Positions 17,676 through 25,581 of a stretch of DNA of 64,000 nt are shown here, piece by piece. The stretch covers positions 1-64,000 of the forward strand of contig BGOH01000003.1 of assembly GCA_003569145.1 (NCBI GenBank), written 5' to 3'. Within the stretch, counting starts at the first letter, position 1. Each line of letters starts with the position of its first letter. This DNA comes from Clavibacter sp. (lineage in GTDB: Bacteria > Actinomycetota > Actinomycetes > Nanopelagicales > Nanopelagicaceae). The position numbers and the translations under genes are program-made. A model generated the notes under the pieces. The model ran no database searches and was not told where the DNA came from. It saw only the letters and a list, made by a program, of their open reading frames with translations.

Positions 17676-18287
17676 ATGTCGAAAGAGAAAAAGACTTTAG
17701 TACTAGCAACTAGAAATAAAGGCAAAGTTTTAGAGGTTGAGCGGATGCTAAAAATTCACGCTCCAGAAATTTCACTTATCTCTATGGCAGATCTAGATAT
17801 CGGCGATATTGACGAGACGGGAAATAGTTTTGAAGAGAACGCTCTTCTTAAAGCGCGCACAGTTACCCAGATCTCAGGCCTTGCTGCCTTAGCTGATGAC
17901 AGCGGGCTAGCAATAGATAGCCTTAACGGCGAACCTGGTATCTACTCGGCTCGCTATAGCGGAGTACATGGTGATGATGCAGCAAACAATGCCAAAGTCT
18001 TAAAGCTGATGGCGGGGATAACTAAGCGATCAGCCTCATTTATTGCAGTATTGGCACTTACCAGGCCTGATGGGCAGAGCATTATTTCTAGGGGTGAGCT
18101 CTTGGGTCAGATAATTGATAGCCCCAGAGGAGATCAAGGTTTTGGCTATGACCCAATATTTCAACCAACGGGCTTTGACATCACAACTGCGCAGATGAGC
18201 CCTGAAATGAAGGATTCAATTAGCCATAGAGGCAAAGCTTTAGCGCAGATAGCCCCAAAAATTTCACCTTTTCTCTCCCTTTCATAA
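17676..18287 (+). CDS. rdgB: XTP/dITP diphosphatase (RdgB/Ham1)
   Basis: House-cleaning pyrophosphatase that removes dITP and XTP from the nucleotide pool. The 203-residue protein has the N-terminal LATRNKGKVLEVERML, the catalytic core ALADDSGLAIDSLNGEPG followed by IYSARYSG, and the C-terminal QGFGYDPIFQP and SHRGKAL. Usual length. Probably co-transcribed with murI and rph. Confidence 0.96.
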   Translation: MSKEKKTLVLATRNKGKVLEVERMLKIHAPEISLISMADLDIGDIDETGNSFEENALLKARTVTQISGLAALADDSGLAIDSLNGEPGIYSARYSGVHGDDAANNAKVLKLMAGITKRSASFIAVLALTRPDGQSIISRGELLGQIIDSPRGDQGFGYDPIFQPTGFDITTAQMSPEMKDSISHRGKALAQIAPKISPFLSLS

Positions 18288-18390
18288 CCGTTGAAAGTGC
18301 ACACTCGCAGGTAGGCTTGGAATAGAAAAGCGCGCTCCTAGTGAGATTACTAAGAGTAAGTGCCCAAAGTTTTAGAGCGAAGGAGTAATA

Positions 18391-19143
18391 GTGGCGGCAA
18401 AGAAGAAAGCTTCTGCAAAGCGGCGCGTTAAGAAAGCCCCTGCAAAGCGCCCAGCTAAGAAAGCTGCGAAGAGAGTTGTTAAGAAGGCAAGTAAGCGTGC
18501 GCCTAAGAAAGCTGCAGCTAAGCGCCCTGCAAAGAAAAGCGCGAAGAAAGCAAGCTCAAGAAATGATCTTTCAAAGATTGTAATTCCACCTGTTCCAACA
18601 AGAGGTGCAACTTCAGTTTCATCAACACCGGCTCCAGCAAAGAGCGCGAGCGCACCAGCGGCGCAAGCTCCGGCAAAGAAGTCAAATAGCGTTCTATTTC
18701 TAGTTATTGCAGGAGTTGTTCTCCTTGCAATTTTTGCACTCACCAACTCATCAAGTGATGATGATGACGCAATGCCAACTCCAACAGAGACAGTTTCTGA
18801 GGAGCCAAGTGCTGAACCATCAGAGAGTGAAAGTGAAGAGCCTGCAATTACAGCTTATGAAGCTCCTACTGGCTTTGTTGCAATTAGAAATGCATCTGGG
18901 GGAGTAACACTTCGCTGGAAGGCACCTGCTGCAAGTGATGGATTAACTGGTTATGCCGTATCTGTCTCCTATAACGCCGTTGACTTTGTTGAAGTTTCAA
19001 CAGTTGGAGCAGATCAGCTCTCATTTGATATCGCACTTGCAAGTGATGAAGGCGGAACTCAGTTCCTACTCCAATCTGTCTATGCAGATGGCACAAAAGT
19101 TGATGCTGCTAAGTTCTCACTAAAGGGCAAGTATCAGAACTAA
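18391..19143 (+). CDS. Histone-H1-like basic tail + membrane span + fibronectin-III-like domain protein
   Basis: No known family in full. The 250-residue protein has three parts: residues 1-60 are a Lys/Ala/Pro-rich tail built from PAKKA/PAKR-type repeats, like bacterial histone-H1-like proteins; a linker leads to one membrane span (VLFLVIAGVVLLAIFAL, ~110-127); then an acidic Asp/Glu/Ser/Thr/Pro stretch and a ~90-residue domain with fibronectin-III character (APTGFVAIRNASGGVTLRWK, TGYAVSVSYN). Orientation inferred from charge: basic tail inside, FN3 outside. GTG start with AAGGAG 5 nt upstream. It could tether nucleoid or RNA to the membrane, or the tail could bind acidic lipids; this is speculation. 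Confidence 0.75.
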   Translation: MAAKKKASAKRRVKKAPAKRPAKKAAKRVVKKASKRAPKKAAAKRPAKKSAKKASSRNDLSKIVIPPVPTRGATSVSSTPAPAKSASAPAAQAPAKKSNSVLFLVIAGVVLLAIFALTNSSSDDDDAMPTPTETVSEEPSAEPSESESEEPAITAYEAPTGFVAIRNASGGVTLRWKAPAASDGLTGYAVSVSYNAVDFVEVSTVGADQLSFDIALASDEGGTQFLLQSVYADGTKVDAAKFSLKGKYQN

Positions 19144-19159
19144 TTAAATTACTAAAAGG

Positions 19160-19196
19160 GACCGCCTCTTTAAAAAAAAGAGAGGCGGTCTTTTTA
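19160..19196. terminator. Bidirectional intrinsic terminator
   Basis: GACCGCCTCT pairs with AGAGGCGGTC across an A-rich loop, followed by TTTTTAT. It lies between the basic membrane protein gene and the convergent acyltransferase, whose stop codon is at its edge. Confidence 0.9.
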
Positions 19197-20941
19197 TTTC
19201 TGTAAAACTTCGCGAATTGCAGAGACATAAGCATTAACTCCTGGCGGATTTAGATGAACTCCATCGGAGGCAAAGAACTCTGGATGATTTGCTGATATGG
19301 AATCCCAATCAACCAAGATTGTATTGGGATATCGCGAGGTGACACTCTTTATTAGTGCGTTATTTTCACCCTTCCAAGATCTTGGAACAGCAGTATTTAC
19401 TACAATGATTTTTGGCTGATTCTTAACTACTTCCATGAGCTCCACAACATCGCGCTCGACCAAGCGATTATTATTTCCAAGATTTAGTACCACTGGGGAG
19501 GCTCCAACGAATTGCTGATCCGTTCTTGCAACTTCAATCAGCTCACCAATTTGTCTGCCAACTCTGGCATTTATTAATTCAATTCGCTCAAATTGAGCTA
19601 GAACATTTCTGATGCCAAGAATTACCGAATCTCCTGTGACCCAGAGCCCAGGGCTATCAGGGTTGGTGATTACTTGATCAACGGGTTCTGAAACCTCAGC
19701 TGCTAATTTCTCTTGCGCTGCAATTTCATCAGCTTTTCTTATTCCATCATTTGCAACCAGAGTCGTTGCGCCAAGTAAAGCAACTACCGTTAATATCGTT
19801 GAGAGTTTTTGTCTGATTCGCACTGCCTTGGTGCGATATTTCATGCCGCGGAACCATAGTTCGAAATATCCACGTCTTACTGGTATTTCGATGTAGCGAA
19901 GCGAAATATCGGCAAGGGCAAACACAATCAATACTCTTAAAGCATAAAGAGCCCAATCATCTCCAACTAAATCAAGGGATGGCCTGGTTAACTGAAAGAC
20001 AATCCAGTGCCAGAGATAGATTCCGTAGGATCTCTCTCCAATCCAAATCAGCGCCTTAGTGCTCAGTATTGGTGCAAATCTAGATGCGGGATGAACAACT
20101 GAGATTAGCGTGGCACATCCAAATAGAGCAGATAGTGGGAATGCGATTCGATAGAGCGTTGGATCACTTTCATTGATGAAGAGAAATGTTCCAAGTAGCC
20201 CAAGCAAACCAACTACCCCAATTAGATCAATGAAGTCTTGAGCTCTCTTGCTTATCTCTCTGGTGAGATTTGCTGGTTTCCAACTGACAGCTAATGCAGA
20301 TCCAATAAATAATCCAATAGAGTGAGTATCAGTGCCAAAGTAGACATGGCTAATTGCTGATGCTTGAGTGTCAATTTGCACTGAGTAGGCAAAGAGAGCA
20401 ACCCCTGATGCAATGGCGATGGCAAGGGCGACAATTGAAACTCTCTTTTTTCCGAAGTACTTCAAGATAAAAAGAAGGACTAGCGGCCAGATCAGATAAA
20501 ACTGTGCTTCAACTGCTAGCGACCAGGTGTGCTGCAATAAAGGAGGGCGGCCAATGCTTTCAAAATAATCTTGCTGCCTTGCAACTAGGGCCCAGTTCAT
20601 CGAACCAGATAAAACATATCCAATATCAGAGACGAATCTTCTGACTGTCTCTGGTGCATAAACGCCGATAAAGAGAAGGGTGAAGATAATCATGGCAACT
20701 AGAGCTGGAAGTAATCTTCTTATGCGACTTAAATAAAAGGCTCTTAGATCAAGAGTGCCTGATCTTTCGATCGAGTCAAGAATAAGCCCAGTAATTACAT
20801 AACCTGAGATAACAAAGAATAGATCAACTCCAAGAAAGCCCCTGGAATCCAATCAATGCCTAGGTGATAGAGCAGAACTGCTAGAACTGCAACGGCGCGA
20901 AGGCCATCAACTGAATGGATATAGCGAGCGCTAGAAGACAT
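19194..20941 (-). CDS. AT3-SGNH membrane O-acyltransferase (OafA/OatA-like; frameshifted in this sequence)
   Basis: Transfers acyl (usually acetyl) groups to cell-surface glycans. Restoring one G in the GGGG at 20839-20842 joins the N-terminus (YIHSVDGLRAVAVLAVLLYH, then GGFLGVDLFFVISGYVIT) to the rest. The N-terminal ~360 residues carry about ten membrane spans and the AT3 motifs (R/E..DGLRA, FVISGY); residues ~430-580 form an extracellular SGNH esterase domain with WVTGDSV, LNLGNNN and the catalytic DGVHLNPPG. The ATG at 20941 overlaps the stop of the preceding coiled-coil gene (TGATG), so translation is probably coupled. The acceptor is unknown; peptidoglycan or surface polysaccharide are the usual targets. 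Confidence 0.9.
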
Positions 20942-21756
20942 CACCGACGTTTCTTAGTTGCGCTCTTCTTACTTGGAGCTTTCTTTGCTGCACTCTTGGC
21001 TTCACCATTTTTCGCAGCGCTAATCTTTGCAGCCACCTTGGTATCCGCACTTGGTGTGCCATCTGCAGAAATTGCTGAAACAACCTGCTTTTGTAGCTCT
21101 GCTAGTCGATTAAATGCGCTCTCAAGTCTTTGTCTAGATTGAGAAATCGCATTTTCGGCTGAATCAAGTGATTGACTCTGAATTCGATATAAGCGCTCAG
21201 CCTCTGAAATAACTCCCGCGAGCCAGTTTCTATACTCTGAAACTTCAGTGCTGGCATCAAGAATTAAACGCTCCGCCTCTCTTTTGGCATTAGCTGTGAT
21301 TGCGCCACCTTCGCGCTTCTTGCTGGTAAGAAGATCTTCAGCTTCAGAAGTTGCTTTTGAAATGATATCTGAAGCATCACTTTCTGCTGCTTCAATGTAT
21401 TTACGACCACGCGACTCAGCCTGAGAGAGAAGTGATTTAGCTTTTGCTTCAGCTTGCTCTAAAGTCGAACTTGCTAGTTTCTTACTCTCGTTTAAAACTT
21501 TCTCAGCACTTGAGTTTGCTTTAGCTTCGCGCTGTTGAGCAGTGCGAATAATAGACATCGCAGTCTCGGTGGCCAGAATTTCAAACTCTTCCTTGCTTAA
21601 ACCTGTTATGTCACGGCGGGAACGAAGATCGTTTAACTGGGATTCAAGTTCGCGGATGCGGTCTAGCGAGGCTGACCCGGTGGCAAGATTTGTTTTACTG
21701 GCATCACTTTCTTCGCCCTTAAATCCAACCCATGATAAAAAATTCTTATCTGCCAC
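20941..21756 (-). CDS. DivIVA-like coiled-coil protein with basic tail
   Basis: A 271-residue soluble protein, Ala/Glu/Lys/Ser-rich and predicted coiled coil over residues ~30-230 (LDRIRELESQLNDLRSRR; AEAKAKSLLSQAESRG), ending in a Lys-rich tail (AAKKAPSKKSATKKRR). This looks like the DivIVA/Wag31-type or ATPase-b-like scaffolds of actinobacteria, but the N-terminal DivIVA membrane-binding motif is not clear, so the family is tentative. GTG start with GAGGAG about 9 nt upstream. Translationally coupled to the AT3-SGNH acyltransferase. A role in positioning envelope synthesis is a plausible inference. Its basic tail resembles that of the H1-like protein at 18.4 kb. Confidence 0.6.
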   Translation of the reverse strand: MADKNFLSWVGFKGEESDASKTNLATGSASLDRIRELESQLNDLRSRRDITGLSKEEFEILATETAMSIIRTAQQREAKANSSAEKVLNESKKLASSTLEQAEAKAKSLLSQAESRGRKYIEAAESDASDIISKATSEAEDLLTSKKREGGAITANAKREAERLILDASTEVSEYRNWLAGVISEAERLYRIQSQSLDSAENAISQSRQRLESAFNRLAELQKQVVSAISADGTPSADTKVAAKISAAKNGEAKSAAKKAPSKKSATKKRR

Positions 21757-21859
21757 TTTATTCAGCTCCTCATTAGTTCAGCACTTCTGGTAAGTACTTT
21801 CGGGGGGCGTGAATCTTCCCACGACTGGCTCTAGCTTGAAAATGGGGTGAAGCCCTTGA

Positions 21860-21985
21860 TTATGGGTAGAGGCCGCGGAGGCGATGGGCCTGGGCTACGC
21901 GGGCCACACCGATCATATTGGCCGCTTCGCGCCAAGTGAGCTTCTCATCCTTGGCCTTATCGGCTACTTCAGTGATAGCTCGCAT
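21860..21985 (-). pseudogene. C-terminal relic resembling glutamate dehydrogenase
   Basis: A 41-codon stretch ending in TAA reads RAITEVADKAKDEKLTWREA and then a segment ending AQAHRLRGLYP. It resembles the last helix of hexameric glutamate dehydrogenases (typically ...AAYxxAVxRVAxAxxxRGxYP). A full enzyme is above 400 residues, but tRNA-Leu begins only 100 nt upstream, and the frame in between is not dehydrogenase-like. So only the tail is present. It may be a deletion remnant, or a junction created by mis-assembly. Its bases are more G+C-rich than the surrounding noncoding DNA, as expected of coding sequence. Confidence 0.5.
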
Positions 21986-22084
21986 CAAGATGCTGATCTT
22001 GAGAAAGGTTTTGCAGCAGCAAAGGTTTGAGAAATCATTATTTAGGCTTTTTAGCTTTATTTTTTATTTATCTAGAGGTGCTAC
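21986..22084. other. A+T-rich gap between the dehydrogenase relic and tRNA-Leu
   Basis: A very A+T-rich stretch (TTTTTTATTTATC and similar) with stop codons in most frames. On the minus strand it would be the immediate downstream flank of tRNA-Leu, and its T-rich parts could help tRNA transcription to end, although no clean stem is seen. I find no gene here. Confidence 0.4.
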
Positions 22085-22166
22085 TGGTGCGGGAGGTGGG
22101 ACTTGAACCCACACGCCGAAGCACAGGTTCCTAAGACCTGCGTGTCTGCCATTTCACCACTCCCGC
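22085..22166 (-). tRNA. tRNA-Leu (TAG)
   Basis: Minus-strand cloverleaf with acceptor GCGGGAG/CTCCCGC, anticodon loop CTTAGGA (anticodon TAG, reading CUA/CUG-type Leu codons), a long variable arm typical of leucine tRNAs (GTGCTTCGGCGT), T-arm GGGTTCAAGTCCC, and an encoded CCA. Confidence 0.95.
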
Positions 22167-22241
22167 AAGAGTTGGAGGCGTAAGGATACCCAGTAATTGC
22201 CAGAGTCAAAAACCGCTGGAAAGTACTTAAATACTTAGCCT

Positions 22242-23452
22242 TTAGGTCGTGCTCGCTCCTCGCCTAGATACAGCATCAATAGTTGCTGAGATTAGAAGAA
22301 CTGCGCCAGTAACCATGAACTTAATTCCAGCTGGATAGCCAAGTAGCGCCATGCCATTATCAATTACTGCTACAACAAGGCCGCCGAGGATTGCATCACT
22401 AACTTTTCCTTTACCGCCAAAAAGACTCGTTCCGCCAATAACTGCAGCACCTACTGCATAAAGAAGGGTTGAACTTCCACCAGTTGTTGGAGTAACGGAA
22501 TTTGCACGAGAAACAAAATCATTCCAGCAACTGCTGCAAAGCCAGTACAGATCATGAAAGCTGTAATTCTTACCATCTTGACATTGATACCAGCTCTGCG
22601 AGCAGCTTCAGCATTTCCACCAACTGCATAGATATGAAGGCCAAATGAGGTGCGAGAAAGAACGAAAGTGGCACCAACTAGAAGAACCAGAATTACTGGC
22701 ACTACATAAGGAATTCCTCGAAGACTTACTAAATCTGGATTATTGCTTCGCTCTACAGTTAAGGCCCAGGTAGCTATAGTTCCAATAGCAATCAAAATAA
22801 AAGTCTTTATCACCCATAGTTTAAATAAATTATCCACTAGACCAGCTTTTCTGCGCTTTCTAAATTTCAGTAAGCCAGAGAGGAGATAAGCGCCAGCGGT
22901 GAGAAGGAAGAAAATCCAGCTGTAGGAAACCGAGAGATTCTTATTTTCGACGGCCAGAATTACTGGATCTTCAATTCGAATTGTTCCACCCTCTCCAACC
23001 AAGACAAGTAATAGCCCTTGGAAAGCCAGAAATGTTGCAAGAGTTACTACGAATGAAGGAATCTTTAATTGGGCAACTAAATATCCAATAACTGCTCCAA
23101 GTAGAACTCCAGCAAGAACACTGATGGGAAATGCCAGATACCAGGGATAATCCATCTCCGTAATCATGATTACCAATAGGGCGCCACAAACTCCTGCGGC
23201 ATAGCCAGCTGAGAGATCAATTTCTCCAAGCAAGAGCACGAAAACTAGGCCCATCGCAATGACAATTACTGCTGCTGCCTGAGTGAGTAAATTAGCTAGA
23301 TTTCCTGGCGTTAGAAATACCGAGCTCTGAACGCCAAAAACTATGCAGAGAACAAATAATCCAAGAAGCGCTGGAAGCGCTCCAACTTGGCCAGCCTTTA
23401 CCTTGCTCCACCAATCATTAGCTGATTGTTTAATATTTAAGTCTTGGCTCAT
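22242..23452 (-). CDS. xylH: Xylose-type sugar ABC transporter permease (frameshifted in this sequence)
   Basis: Membrane component of a CUT2-family sugar importer. About 400 residues with about ten or more spans, including the conserved GEIDLSAG (NLANLLTQAAAVIVIAMGLV before it), the EAA-like AVGGNAEAARRAGI, and, after one base lost near 22497, SRANSVTPTTGGSSTLLYAV and AAVIGGTSLFGGKGK. These last motifs are characteristic of XylH/RbsC. Its start overlaps the ATPase stop by 4 nt. Together with the ATPase and binding protein it forms a complete importer. Confidence 0.9.
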
Positions 23453-24186
23453 TTTTGCGCTCCAGAAGTAATGAGACGCACTACATCATTTTGATTTACT
23501 GAGTTCTTCTCCACTTGCGCAGCCATACTCCCGAGATACATCGCGGCGATGTTATCTGCTACTTGGAAAACATCATTGAGATTATGGCTAATTACAATAA
23601 CGGCCAGCCCATTATCAGCTAGTTGTCTTACTAGTTTGAGAACTTGTTCAGTTTGAGCAACGCCGAGTGCGGCAGTTGGTTCATCAAGAATTACTACCTT
23701 GCTGTTCCAGAGCACCGCTCTTGCAATAGCAACAGTTTGTCTCTGGCCCCCGCTAAGTGAGGCAACCTTTTGTCTTATTGATTTAACAGTTCTAACACTC
23801 AAGCCATCTAGAGTTTTCTTTGCCAAAGATTCCATGCTGGATTCATTTAGCGTAATCCCACTTATCTCTTCTCTTCCTAAAAACATATTATGGACAATAT
23901 CTAAATTGTCACAGAGAGCTAGATCTTGATAAACAATTTCAATTCCAAGTGCTGTGGCATCCCTGGGTCCTGAGATGGTCACTGGATTTCCTTCAAAAAT
24001 AAACTCCCCAGTCTCTGGGGTATAGATGCCGGCGATGCACTTGATTAGCGTGCTCTTTCCTGCACCGTTATCTCCAACTAGGGCGGTTACCTTTCCAGCA
24101 TAGGCAGAGAAATCAACATCCTTTAATACATGGACGGGGCCAAAAGATTTGTTTACTCGCTTAAGGGAGAGAATCGGTGATGCCAC
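23449..24186 (-). CDS. xylG: Sugar ABC transporter ATPase, single ABC domain
   Basis: Energises the CUT2 sugar importer. The 245-residue protein has one complete nucleotide-binding domain: Walker A GDNGAGKST, the Q-loop region VYQDLALCDNL, signature SLSGGQRQ, Walker B KVVILDEPTAALG and the switch His in VISHNLND. Ribose/xylose ATPases of proteobacteria have two fused ABC domains (~500 residues); the single-domain form occurs in several actinobacterial systems and presumably works as a homodimer. GTG start; a strong hairpin lies in the 100 nt between it and the binding-protein gene. Confidence 0.92.
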   Translation of the reverse strand: MASPILSLKRVNKSFGPVHVLKDVDFSAYAGKVTALVGDNGAGKSTLIKCIAGIYTPETGEFIFEGNPVTISGPRDATALGIEIVYQDLALCDNLDIVHNMFLGREEISGITLNESSMESLAKKTLDGLSVRTVKSIRQKVASLSGGQRQTVAIARAVLWNSKVVILDEPTAALGVAQTEQVLKLVRQLADNGLAVIVISHNLNDVFQVADNIAAMYLGSMAAQVEKNSVNQNDVVRLITSGAQK

Positions 24187-24215
24187 TTTATTCCTAGCCT
24201 TAGTGGGGTTTAATA

Positions 24216-24249
24216 GTTCAGCCCGAGTAATTTAATACTCGGGCTGAAC
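24216..24249. terminator. Strong intercistronic hairpin between binding protein and ATPase genes
   Basis: A perfect 14-bp stem (GTTCAGCCCGAGTA with TACTCGGGCTGAAC) and a 6-nt loop. For the minus-strand operon it follows the binding-protein gene but has only a weak downstream T run (TATTAAA), so partial termination or protection of the upstream mRNA from 3' decay is more likely than a full stop. That would give more binding protein than membrane parts, as in many importers. Confidence 0.75.
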
Positions 24250-24289
24250 TCTTTTACTTCTTTTTAGCTAACTATTCCTCTAAGAATTC

Positions 24290-25360
24290 TTAGATTCCGT
24301 TAGCTTTGCAGAGGTCTTCGATGCCTTCGCATACTGCTTCACGTGTCTGGAAGCCATCAGCAATTACATCCTTGACGTTTGCCTTGGTGATTGAGACAGG
24401 AACTAGAAGAACTGATGGAACATCGGTTACACCGTTGTTTACAGATCCGGTAGCTGTGCTTGCCTTCTCACCCTTTAGAAGAGCAATAGCAAGTGCTGCA
24501 GCAGCTTCTGCTTCAGCCTTGATTGCCTTGTAAACGGTGTTTGAAAGATCACCAGTAAGAATTGCACGGAGACCATCAACGGTTGCATCCTGTCCGGATA
24601 CGCAAACCTTTCCATTGAGTCCGTTCTTCTTTAGAACAGCAACAGCTGCAAGGCCAAGGCCTTCGTTAGCTGAGACTACGGCGTCAAGCTTGCCGCCAGC
24701 CTTTGATAGTTGCTGCTCAAATATTGTTCCACCCTTGACGTTATCCCAGTCTGGAACAGCCTGGTCATCAACGAGTGTGTAATCGCCTGCATCGATTGAT
24801 GGGCGAAGTACTGAGTCATAACCAGCCTTGAACAAGGTTGCGTTGTTATCAGTTGGTGAACCATTTAGGTAGACAAGACGTGCCTTTGTCTTTCCTGCTC
24901 CATCAAGGCAAGCCTTGATTCCTTCACCTTGTAGACGACCAACAGCTTCGTTATCAAATGAAACGTAGTATGAGGCTGAACCGTTAAGTGTTAGACGGTC
25001 ATAATCAATTGTTGGTACACCTTGTTCTGCTGCCTTATCTTGGACAGCCTTTGCTGACTCTGAGTCAAGGTTTACAAGAATGAGAACCTTGGCACCAGCA
25101 GACAACATTCCATCAGCAATTGTCTGGAATGCAGCAGCATCACCATTTGCGTTCTGGATATCAACTTTTACTCCAGCAGCATCAAATGCAGCTTGTAGGA
25201 ATCCGCGGTCAGCGGTTTCCCAACGTGCTGAAGATGCAGCATCTGGAAGGATGACTCCGACGAAACCATCAGATGAACCTTCATCTGATGAGGAGCAACC
25301 GGTGAGAATTAGTGCGAACGATGCAACTAGTGCAGAGATCGCGAGACGGCGCTTTGACAT
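24290..25360 (-). CDS. xylF: Xylose-type sugar-binding lipoprotein
   Basis: Substrate-binding subunit of the importer, anchored outside the membrane. The start is ATG 25360: MSKRRLAISALVASFALILT is a lipoprotein signal with lipobox LTGC, followed by a Ser/Asp/Glu/Gly-rich linker. The mature part is a periplasmic-binding-protein type I fold (VGVILPDAASSARW, then IDYDRL, YYVSFDNEAVG and VSGQDATVDGLRAI), with the features of D-xylose-binding XylF. The open frame extends upstream, but only this start gives an export signal. TATCTA ends 6 nt before it. Actual substrate (xylose or another pentose/hexose) not certain. Confidence 0.9.
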   Translation of the reverse strand: MSKRRLAISALVASFALILTGCSSSDEGSSDGFVGVILPDAASSARWETADRGFLQAAFDAAGVKVDIQNANGDAAAFQTIADGMLSAGAKVLILVNLDSESAKAVQDKAAEQGVPTIDYDRLTLNGSASYYVSFDNEAVGRLQGEGIKACLDGAGKTKARLVYLNGSPTDNNATLFKAGYDSVLRPSIDAGDYTLVDDQAVPDWDNVKGGTIFEQQLSKAGGKLDAVVSANEGLGLAAVAVLKKNGLNGKVCVSGQDATVDGLRAILTGDLSNTVYKAIKAEAEAAAALAIALLKGEKASTATGSVNNGVTDVPSVLLVPVSITKANVKDVIADGFQTREAVCEGIEDLCKANGI

Positions 25361-25568
25361 ATCTATTAGATACCTTTCGAAAGTAGTTAATAAATGAACC
25401 GCAAGGGCGGCCCACCTGGGGTGAAACCTACTTTTACTAGCCCCTTGCGCGGTAGTCGGATATCTCAAATTCTGAGCGCTAGCAGATAACACTTTGATAA
25501 CAAGGCCCCTTTTTGCGGTCAAAATTAAGGCCTTTTACTTGTTGACGCAAGAAAGAAGGTGGTGTCGG

Positions 25569-25574
25569 TAGCCT
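25569..25574 (+). promoter_or_regulatory. -10 box of the argS-lysA-hom-thrC-thrB operon
   Basis: TAGCCT ends 7 nt before the GTG of argS at 25582, with no ribosome binding site. The 220-nt divergent gap from xylF contains no other gene; it holds a small CCGC/GCGG stem in the xylF leader. Confidence 0.5.
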
Positions 25575-25581
25575 TATCTAG

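Noticed and set aside
18372-18746. A 124-residue minus-strand open frame, and the repeated AAG/GCx triplets below it, as a gene or DNA repeat array
   Set aside because: It is the reverse shadow of the Lys/Ala-rich repeats of the plus-strand protein, a composition effect. Repeat units are irregular codon-level repeats without spacers, so not CRISPR.
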